From contig NZ_JAKJXE010000008.1 in assembly GCF_021728295.1 (NCBI RefSeq), positions 310,001 through 374,000 on the forward strand: a stretch of DNA of 64,000 nt, read 5' to 3'. The notes under the pieces were generated by a model. That model was not told the DNA's origin, did no database searches, and saw nothing but the letters and a program-made list of their open reading frames with translations. Both the position numbers and the translations under genes were made by a program. The stretch comes from Pseudomonas petrae. GTDB lineage: Bacteria; Pseudomonadota; Gammaproteobacteria; Pseudomonadales; Pseudomonadaceae. Each line of letters starts with the position of its first letter. Position 1 is the stretch's first letter. Positions 17,919 to 27,803 of the stretch are shown one piece after another.

Positions 17919-18251
17919 TCAGCGCAGGGGATGCTTCTCTACGACCTCAATGAACGCCTGTCGAGCGTCTGCTTGTGTGACCTTCAACGCAAGGGCCAAA
18001 CACAACCACGAACCAAATCGAAGCGCTGTCTGTGTCCGCTGTACGCTGTCTACGTAGGTGAACTCTTCGACTACCACGGCACCTGAAGCGGTCCATGTAG
18101 TTCCGTGAGGTCCTGATCCTTTGATTATCAGGCCGCTATTAGTCAGCTCGCCTACCGCCTTAATGATGGTTCTAAGGAGCTTTGCATGGGCTTGGATAGA
18201 GGTCTTGGCGTGTATCTGTAGAGAGTCAGTGTGGAGCTTCGGAGCCGCCAT
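17919..18251 (-). CDS. Hypothetical phage protein (110 aa)
   Basis: Not recognised. The 110-residue product starts MAAPKLHTDSLQIHAKTS behind AGGAAAGG. It has a helical N-terminal part, a possible beta segment (GLIIKGSGPHGTTWTASG) and a hydrophobic stretch WLCLALALKV that is too short to be a sure membrane span. It lies between the integrase-side membrane protein and the RNA polymerase. In T7 relatives early genes here counter host defences or control the early-to-late switch. No motif supports either role. Confidence 0.6.
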   Translation of the reverse strand: MAAPKLHTDSLQIHAKTSIQAHAKLLRTIIKAVGELTNSGLIIKGSGPHGTTWTASGAVVVEEFTYVDSVQRTQTALRFGSWLCLALALKVTQADARQAFIEVVEKHPLR

Positions 18252-18296
18252 GATGCCTTTCCTGAGAGTGATGTGAAGTGATGGGCCGGTAGTGAC

Positions 18297-18530
18297 CTAA
18301 AGAATTTTGATGAGCCTGAAAAGCCGAACCCATAGCCAGCCCAAAGGCCATGCTAAGGCAATCAATAGCAGTGCGAATGGAATTAGGGACCAGTTTGCGT
18401 CTTGGCTTAGCTGGGCGTGACTAAACGCTTCTACGCTTGGATAGCCAAATAGTGCAGAACTTATTTTGCCTGCTAACCAGCACGGAGCAATTAGGGAAAG
18501 TAATGCGAAAACTTGTAATGCGTCTCTCAT
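18297..18530 (-). CDS. Small two-span membrane protein of the prophage
   Basis: 77 aa starting MRDALQVFALLSLIAPCWLA, preceded by GGAGGG about 7 nt upstream, so ATG 18530 is preferred to the longer frame from 18617. Two hydrophobic helices (residues ~4-20 and ~48-68, the latter LIPFALLLIALAWPLGWLW) are joined by a polar loop, and the C-terminus is basic. Function is unknown. Small membrane proteins beside integrases are sometimes superinfection-exclusion factors (inference only). It lies 58 bp downstream of the integrase. Confidence 0.55.
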   Translation of the reverse strand: MRDALQVFALLSLIAPCWLAGKISSALFGYPSVEAFSHAQLSQDANWSLIPFALLLIALAWPLGWLWVRLFRLIKIL

Positions 18531-18588
18531 TTGAGAGCCCTCCATACCAATCCATGAGTACGAGCGATTAAACCGGGCAGGGATGACG

Positions 18589-20145
18589 CTATGCAGCAAC
18601 AGGAAGCTGGACGACATGGACAGGAAGAGCAGGAAGGACCTTCATGAGAGCAGACCTCAAAGTGTCCTGACCCATAGTTGTCCCATAGACATCAAACGTT
18701 ACTGAGCCTGTCTTGTGTCCCAGGATGGCCGCAGATACCTGCAAGCTCACTTCATTGGACTGCAAGAGCCCTGAGAGACTGTGACGGAATGAGTGGAACA
18801 CTAAGGCCCTGTCGTCTCCTACAGCAGCCCTCACGACATCCATCATCCTCTTGGACACGAGTGGCTTACCTTTACGGGCGCTGTTCTTAGAGGCGAACAG
18901 ATAGGCTCCTGAGGGCTGCTTTGAGACAAACTCCATGAACCCTTTGAGGTCCAGCCACTTACAGTCAATGAGAGGAATGATGCGCTCTGACCCACTGTTC
19001 TTCACAGACTTCCCAGAGTCACCACGCTCATTGATATCGATACTGACCCCTAAGGCTGACTCAATGATGTCCTCTTTGGTTAGCTGCATAATCTCTTGCT
19101 GTCTTGCACCCGTCACAGCACCCAGGGCACACACCCACTGAGTCCATCCACGAGCCTCTTTAGACACCTTTAGGACTGCCTCAATCTGTTCCGTAGTGAA
19201 GGCTCTACGATCACTCTCAGTGCCCTTAGTGATCTTGAGGCGCTGTGAGTAGTTGTTATTGATCAATCCGTTATCAGAAGCCCAGGTAAGGACAGTCACC
19301 AAGGTAGTCAGGTACTTGTTCACTGTAGGCACTGCACGGCCCTCAGAGAGTTGCTGCTTGACCTTCACCAAGTCAGCCCTTGAGTGGTCCACAAGATTCA
19401 TCACACCAGCAGCCTCAAAGGCTTCTGTGAGGACCCTCATGGTGGTCCAGTAGGTCCTCGTAGTGGTTGCCTTGATGTTGTCCTTATGTTCGTCCATGTA
19501 GGTCTCTGAGAGGTCCTTGAAGGTCCTTGGAGACAAGAGGCGACCTGAGTGTTTAGAGGGGCTGACTTGATGGGAGCTTGACGGTCCCCTTACAGATGAA
19601 GACAGAGAGAGCGGTCCTTGTGGCACGTCTGTAGCCCGATGAGAACCCATCAGTTCCTCATAGCCCTGCACGATGCTCGCAAGGTCTTCAGGATGCCCTC
19701 TGAGCTTCCGTTGAGTCGCCTTGAAGAGGTCTTGAGCTGCCTTGATGGTCTTGGCCTGCTTGACGCTCAAGGGCATCGTAGCGACGAACTCACGGAGTAC
19801 GTTCAGGTGGTCCTCAAAGAGGTTGTAATAGTCTCCCAAATACTGAGGCTCTACCCTTCGGGCGAACAGTAAGTCAGCCTCACTCTTGAGTGCCGCTGTG
19901 ATGTCCTCCCAGGTCGCTTCAGGGCTGTCGATGAAGAATGCCTTGAGGATGCCTTGAAGCTCAGTAGAGACGTACATAGCCGCTGCCTTATCGGTTGACC
20001 TGAGTGAAATGCTGAACGATGTCTTGGACCCTTCAGGGCGCACCCTGAGGTAATAGGTCCCATGTCGCCTGTAGTGGTAGGGCTTAGCGAGGCGTGTATT
20101 CGTGACACCGTTGTGACAATTGGTCTGTGTTTGCTGTGTGTCCAT
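18589..20145 (-). CDS. int: Tyrosine-family site-specific integrase
   Basis: 518-aa tyrosine recombinase. The catalytic domain shows the first Arg in VTGARQQEIMQLT, the His-x-x-Arg box HSFRHSLSGLLQ, the later His in LGHKTGSVTFDVYG and the presumed nucleophile Tyr in DVYG. The N-terminal part (YHYRRHGTYYLRVRPEGSKT) is the arm-binding-type domain. The 5' end of the gene itself carries two TYGTGACA arm motifs, and the attR core lies 45 bp upstream. No disruption is seen, so excision could still be possible if the ends are functional. Confidence 0.93.
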   Translation of the reverse strand: MDTQQTQTNCHNGVTNTRLAKPYHYRRHGTYYLRVRPEGSKTSFSISLRSTDKAAAMYVSTELQGILKAFFIDSPEATWEDITAALKSEADLLFARRVEPQYLGDYYNLFEDHLNVLREFVATMPLSVKQAKTIKAAQDLFKATQRKLRGHPEDLASIVQGYEELMGSHRATDVPQGPLSLSSSVRGPSSSHQVSPSKHSGRLLSPRTFKDLSETYMDEHKDNIKATTTRTYWTTMRVLTEAFEAAGVMNLVDHSRADLVKVKQQLSEGRAVPTVNKYLTTLVTVLTWASDNGLINNNYSQRLKITKGTESDRRAFTTEQIEAVLKVSKEARGWTQWVCALGAVTGARQQEIMQLTKEDIIESALGVSIDINERGDSGKSVKNSGSERIIPLIDCKWLDLKGFMEFVSKQPSGAYLFASKNSARKGKPLVSKRMMDVVRAAVGDDRALVFHSFRHSLSGLLQSNEVSLQVSAAILGHKTGSVTFDVYGTTMGQDTLRSALMKVLPALPVHVVQLPVAA

Positions 20146-20155
20146 CGTTGTGACC
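20100..20155 (+). promoter_or_regulatory. TYGTGACA motifs, candidate integrase arm sites (right)
   Basis: TCGTGACA at 20100 and TTGTGACA at 20111 (11-bp step), plus TTGTGACC at 20148. They are in the same orientation as the four copies near the left end. They lie within and just ahead of the integrase start codon, 35-90 bp from the attR core, so integrase binding could also repress its own expression. Confidence 0.6.
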
Positions 20156-20189
20156 CCTGTATTTGTTGAACAGGTCGCAACTTACTGAA

Positions 20190-20202
20190 GTTTACGGCAA
20201 AC
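20190..20202 (+). other. attR core repeat of the prophage
   Basis: GTTTACGGCAAAC, the partner of 6984-6996. Only 35 bp separate it from the ATG of the hybrid kinase at 20238. Confidence 0.7.
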
Positions 20203-20237
20203 TCCGTCGCTTAGACGAATCCGCCTGAGCCCTTGCG

Positions 20238-23747
<3,510 letters not shown>

Positions 23748-23795
23748 ATGAACCGGATCAATTGACCGCCTTTTGCCCGATCCAGAGTGTTGCCG

Positions 23796-24617
23796 ATGCA
23801 CCAAGAACGAGACGCCGATATCGAGTTACGCTTGCTTATTGAAGCGATCTACTTGAAATACAGCTACGATTTCCGCGATTACTCGGGTGCGTCGGTGAAA
23901 CGACGGGTCGCCCACGCATTGCGTCAATTTGAACTGAAGACCATATCCGCATTGCAGGAGCGGGTGCTGCATGACCCGTCGGCGTTCATGCAGCTGCTCC
24001 AATTCCTGACGATCCCGGTCAGCGAGATGTTCCGCGACCCGACGCACTTCCTCGCCATTCGCGAAGAAGTCGTGCCGCTGCTCAAGACTTACCCGTCGGT
24101 GAAAATCTGGATTGCCGGGTGCAGCACCGGTGAAGAGGTCTACTCGATGGCCATCCTGCTGCGCGAGGAAGGCCTGCTCGAGCGCACGATCATCTACGCC
24201 ACCGACATCAATCCCCGTTCCCTGGAAAAGGCCAAGCAAGGTATTTTCTCGATGGAAAACATGCGCGGCTACAACGAGAACTACCTGAAGGCTGGCGGCA
24301 AGCGATTGTTTTCGGAGTACTACACGGCCGCCTACGATTACGCGATTTTCGACAAGACCCTTCGCGAGAATGTCACCTTCGCCGATCACAGTCTGGCGAC
24401 GGACAGCGTGTTCTCCGAGACTCAGTTGATCTCCTGCCGCAACGTGCTTATCTATTTCAACAAGAAACTGCAGGACCGCGCGTTCGGGCTGTTTCACGAG
24501 TCCCTGTGCCATCGCGGCTTTCTCGTACTCGGCAGCAAGGAAACCCTGGATTTTTCCGGGTACAAGAACCAGTTCGACCCTTTGGTCAAACTCGAGCGGA
24601 TCTACCGCAAATCATGA
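23796..24617 (+). CDS. CheR-type protein-glutamate methyltransferase
   Basis: 273-aa SAM-dependent O-methyltransferase. It has the helical N-terminal domain (SGASVKRRVAHALRQFEL), the SAM loop IWIAGCSTGEEVYSMAILL, the ATDINPRSL acidic motif, and RNVLIYFNKKLQ near the end. It ends in an ATGA overlap with the CheB gene. No methyl-accepting chemotaxis protein is encoded in the window, so the substrate is probably a sensor such as the neighbouring kinase's coiled coil or a protein elsewhere (inference). ATG 23796 is chosen; an in-frame GTG at 23787 is an alternative, and neither has a strong ribosome site. Confidence 0.92.
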   Translation: MHQERDADIELRLLIEAIYLKYSYDFRDYSGASVKRRVAHALRQFELKTISALQERVLHDPSAFMQLLQFLTIPVSEMFRDPTHFLAIREEVVPLLKTYPSVKIWIAGCSTGEEVYSMAILLREEGLLERTIIYATDINPRSLEKAKQGIFSMENMRGYNENYLKAGGKRLFSEYYTAAYDYAIFDKTLRENVTFADHSLATDSVFSETQLISCRNVLIYFNKKLQDRAFGLFHESLCHRGFLVLGSKETLDFSGYKNQFDPLVKLERIYRKS

Positions 24618-25231
24618 GAACGTCATTTCCTGGCTCATCCCCGGACCAGCCCTCGTTGCCCGTGGTGGACGCGATAGTGGTCGGCGCGTCGGCCGGCGGC
24701 GTCGAAGCGTTACTGAAGATCTTCCGCACGCTGCCCAGGGGCTATCGCCTGCCCATCCTGGCGGTGCTGCATGTGCCGGATCAGCGTCGCAGTCAGTTGG
24801 CCGAGGTCTTTGCCGTGAACCTGGCGATACCGGTCAAGGAAGCGGACGATAAAGAGACCATCAAACCGGGCACGCTGTACTTCGCCGGGCCGGGGTATCA
24901 CCTGTCGATCGAGAACGATCTGAGCCTGTCGCTGAGTCAGGAGGAGCGCGTGCATCACTCGCGCCCGAGCATCGACATCCTGTTCGAATCGGCTGCAGAC
25001 GCCTATGGTGAACGGCTGGCAGGTGTATTGCTGACCGGTGCAAACAGCGATGGCGCGCGCGGCATTGCACGAATCAAGGAGTACGGTGGTCTCACCGTGG
25101 TCCAGGACCCGGCCCAGGCGCTCGCGCGGACCATGCCCGAAGCGGCACTTGCCCTTCATACGCCGGATTTTCTATTGCCTTTGCCCGACATTGGGTCCTT
25201 GCTTGTCGAGCTGGAACGAAATGCATGCTGA
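24614..25231 (+). CDS. CheB-type methylesterase domain protein without receiver
   Basis: 205-aa protein containing only the CheB effector domain. The catalytic triad is visible: Ser in VVGASAGGVEAL, His in AVLHVPDQRRSQ, and Asp in LLTGANSDGARG. Canonical CheB has an N-terminal receiver that gates activity. Here it is missing, but the next gene encodes a receiver-kinase whose start overlaps this gene by 7 nt. ATG 24614 overlaps the cheR stop, so the three proteins are made together. It would remove methyl groups added by the adjacent CheR. Confidence 0.9.
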   Translation: MRTSFPGSSPDQPSLPVVDAIVVGASAGGVEALLKIFRTLPRGYRLPILAVLHVPDQRRSQLAEVFAVNLAIPVKEADDKETIKPGTLYFAGPGYHLSIENDLSLSLSQEERVHHSRPSIDILFESAADAYGERLAGVLLTGANSDGARGIARIKEYGGLTVVQDPAQALARTMPEAALALHTPDFLLPLPDIGSLLVELERNAC

Positions 25232-26406
25232 GTGAAATCAAAGCCAAACTGCTGATCGTGGATGATCTGCCGGAGAACCTGCTCGCGCTTGAAGCGTTGA
25301 TCAAGCGTGAGGACCGTCAGGTGTTCAAGGCGTTGTCTGCGGACGAAGCACTGTCGTTGCTGCTCGAACACGAGTTTGCGATGGCGATTCTCGACGTGCA
25401 GATGCCGGGGATGAACGGCTTCGAACTTGCCGAGCTGATGCGCAGTACCGAGAAGACCAAGAACATTCCCATCGTGTTCGTCAGTGCCGCCGGGCGCGAG
25501 CTGAATTACGCGTTCAAGGGCTATGAAAGCGGTGCAGTGGATTTCCTGCATAAGCCCCTCGATATTCATGCAGTCAAGAGCAAGGTCAATGTCTTCGTCG
25601 ACCTGTATCGCCAGCGCAAGGCCCTGAAGCAGCAGCTCGAAGAGCTCGAACGCAGCCGCGCGGAGCAGGAAGCTCTGATGCGCGAGTTGAAGTCGACGCA
25701 GAGCGAGCTGGAGCGTGCGATCCGCATGCGCGATGACTTCATGTCGATTGTCTCCCACGAGGTGCGCACGCCGCTCAACGGGCTGATTCTGGAAACCCAG
25801 CTGCGCAAGTTGCATTTGGCCAAGGACAATGCCTCGGCGTTCACCATGGAAAAACTTCGGGCCATGGTGGATCGCGATGAGCGGCAGATCCAGAGCCTGA
25901 TCCGCCTCATCGAGGACATGCTTGACGTGTCGCGGATTCGCACCGGCAAGCTGTCGATCCGCACCGGCCCCTTTGATTTGTCGGAGCTGGTGGTCAACCT
26001 GGTGGAAAGTTATTCGGCGCAGATCGCTGCCGCCGGTAGCGTGGTGACCCTGCACGCCACCGCGCCGGTGATTGGCGTGTGGGATGAGTTTCGCATCGAG
26101 CAGGTGGTGGCGAATCTGTTGACCAACGCCTTGCGCTACGGCGCGCACAAGCCGATCGAGTTGCGGGTCTACAGCGAGGCCGGCGAGGCGCGGGTGGAGG
26201 TGCGCGATCACGGGATCGGGATCAGCGCGGAAAACCAGAAGCGTATTTTTCAACAGTTCGAGCGGGTCGCGGCCAGTCATGCAGTGGCGGGGCTTGGCTT
26301 GGGGCTGTTCATCTCCGATCAGATCGTCAGCGCTCATGGCGGGCGGATCAGTGTCGAGAGCGAGGAAGGCGAGGGGTCGATGTTCCGGGTATCGCTGCCG
26401 CTCTGA
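25225..26406 (+). CDS. Receiver-histidine kinase (REC-HisKA-HATPase)
   Basis: 393-aa soluble kinase with its receiver at the N-terminus: LLIVDDLPEN, then AMAILDVQMPGMNGFELA (Asp near 55), then FLHKPLD. A coiled coil (~125-165) leads to HisKA with IVSHEVRTPLNG (His near 178) and an ATPase domain (NLLTNALRYG, DHGIGIS, GLGLGLFIS). It overlaps the CheB gene by 7 nt. The receiver would let an upstream kinase such as the triple-receiver protein control it. No DNA-binding output is present. Confidence 0.93.
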   Translation: MLSEIKAKLLIVDDLPENLLALEALIKREDRQVFKALSADEALSLLLEHEFAMAILDVQMPGMNGFELAELMRSTEKTKNIPIVFVSAAGRELNYAFKGYESGAVDFLHKPLDIHAVKSKVNVFVDLYRQRKALKQQLEELERSRAEQEALMRELKSTQSELERAIRMRDDFMSIVSHEVRTPLNGLILETQLRKLHLAKDNASAFTMEKLRAMVDRDERQIQSLIRLIEDMLDVSRIRTGKLSIRTGPFDLSELVVNLVESYSAQIAAAGSVVTLHATAPVIGVWDEFRIEQVVANLLTNALRYGAHKPIELRVYSEAGEARVEVRDHGIGISAENQKRIFQQFERVAASHAVAGLGLGLFISDQIVSAHGGRISVESEEGEGSMFRVSLPL

Positions 26407-26439
26407 TCAAGATCTCTAAGATCACGATCACAAGCGTCT

Positions 26440-27245
26440 GCCTGGGGGCAGACTGTTTCGCCTTCGGCGACTTACTTTTGAAAAGCACCAAAAGTAAGCA
26501 AAAGTGCCTGCTCCTGGTTGGGCCCTTCCTTCGTCAGGGTTCCTTCACTCCGGTCTCGCTCCGTGGGCCCGCCGCCATCCGCCATCCATGGCGGGGGGCG
26601 GCTCTCGCGGCATCCATGCCGCTCGGCCCACTCCGCGAGACCTGCGTTCAGCCTGCACCCAGGTCGCGTTTTGCGGTGACTGGACGTTCTGCGTATGAAG
26701 ATCAAAAGCGCGTTTACGCATATCAAGAGCTTCCCGGCTAAAGCCGGTCCTACTGTCGAGGTCGCCGCCATCATCTCTGATCGTGCCCACGCTCCGCGTG
26801 GGTATGCATCCGTTGACGCTCTGCGTCACTTCACCAGGCCTGAATGCGCGGCTTCAGTGGGACGCGGAGCGTCCAGGGCTGCGTTACCACGCGGAGCGTG
26901 GGAACGATCAGCAAGCCGGTCCTACTGACACCGCGCGCACTTGTAGGACTGGCTTTAGCCGGGAAGCTCTTGATCTGCTCTTGATCCGCTTTTGATCTTC
27001 ATACGCAAAAATCCCAGACGGCGACAATCGCGACTTGGGTGCAGGCTGAACGCAGACGACGCGGAGTGGGCCGAGCCGCATGGATGCGGCGAGAGCGCCG
27101 TCAGGACATGGATGTCCGTTCGGCGCGGGCCCACGGAGCGTCGTCGGAGTGAGGGTACTCCGACGGAGGAGGAGCCCAACCAGGAGCACAAGCCCTTGGT
27201 TACTTGGGGCTTTATCAAGTAACTCGCCGAAGGCGAAACCCGAGG
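26440..27245. repeat. Nested inverted repeats (intergenic repeat family with REPs inside)
   Basis: A roughly 800-bp region built as nested palindromes. Outer arms are about 26460-26710 and 26990-27240, diverged inverted copies (GGGCCCAC..., GGGTGCAGGCTGAACGCAG and CTTCATACGCAAAA against their complements). Inside are inverted REPs (CTTCCCGGCTAAAGCCGGTC near 26730; GACTGGCTTTAGCCGGGAAG near 26946). At the centre are inverted copies of ATCGTGCCCACGCTCCGCGT (near 26780) and ACGCGGAGCGTGGGAACGAT (near 26890). It separates the kinase operon from the next regulator. Short open frames in it are not conserved-looking. Confidence 0.8.
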
Positions 27246-27365
27246 CCGTTAGGCCGACCATTCCCCACACCAAAGGCCTTCAATCAAATAACTGAGCACT
27301 CTGCGCAACCTCCAGCGCGGGGCATGGTCGTAATGGCAGCTATCTATAAGATCAAAGGCGTTCAA

Positions 27366-27743
27366 ATGAGCTCTGATGCAGAAAATGTCGTACTCATCGT
27401 CGAAGACGAGCCGCTCATTCTGATGCTGCTGTCCGATTATTTGTCGGGCGAAGGCTATCGGGTGTTGCAGGCGGAGAACGGGGAGCAGGCATTCGAAATC
27501 CTTGCCACCAAGCCCCACCTCGATTTGATGATCACCGATTACCGCCTGCCCGGCGGGGTGTCCGGCGTAATGATCGCCGAGCCCGCCGTCAAGCTGCGAC
27601 CGGAACTCAAGGTCATCTTCATCAGTGGCTACCCGGCAGAGATCGTTGATTGCGGCAGTCCGATCACCCAAAAGGCCCCGATCCTGGCCAAGCCGTTCAC
27701 CATGGAAACGCTGCACTCGCAGATTCAAACCCTGCTCAACTGA
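27366..27743 (+). CDS. Single-domain response regulator
   Basis: 125-aa CheY-like receiver: VVLIVEDEPLIL acidic pair, phosphoacceptor Asp in DLMITDYRLPGG, IFISGYPAE, and the conserved Lys in ILAKPFTME. ATG 27366 is preferred because AAAGG lies 7-8 nt upstream; longer frames read into the repeat region. It resembles the FixJ/CpdR-type receivers that pair with PAS hybrid kinases such as the convergent kinase next door. A terminator follows immediately. Confidence 0.88.
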   Translation: MSSDAENVVLIVEDEPLILMLLSDYLSGEGYRVLQAENGEQAFEILATKPHLDLMITDYRLPGGVSGVMIAEPAVKLRPELKVIFISGYPAEIVDCGSPITQKAPILAKPFTMETLHSQIQTLLN

Positions 27744-27758
27744 TCCCTTCAGAAAACA

Positions 27759-27784
27759 ACAAAGCCGGCAGTCGCCGGCTTTTG
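27759..27784. terminator. Bidirectional terminator between convergent regulators
   Basis: AAGCCGGC-AGTC-GCCGGCTTTT: an 8-bp perfect stem with T-rich flanks on both strands, placed between the ends of the response regulator (+) and the hybrid kinase (-). Confidence 0.85.
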
Positions 27785-27803
27785 TGTCTGCACCTGTCTC
27801 GCG

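Larger units (their letters stand above)
6984..20202 (-). mobile_element. Defective T7/gh-1-like prophage remnant
   Basis: 13.2 kb bounded by a 13-bp direct repeat with a tyrosine integrase at the right end. All recognisable genes are on the minus strand. In transcription order they are integrase, a small membrane protein, a 110-aa unknown, T7-type RNA polymerase, a Bro-N protein, an HNH nuclease, broken gp15 and gp16, gp13, gp14, a holin-like gene and a second HNH nuclease. Missing are DNA polymerase, primase-helicase, lysozyme, portal, scaffold, capsid, tail tube, fibre and terminase genes, so it cannot form virions alone. Related integrative T7-like prophages are known in Pseudomonas (for example P. 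putida KT2440). Confidence 0.93.
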
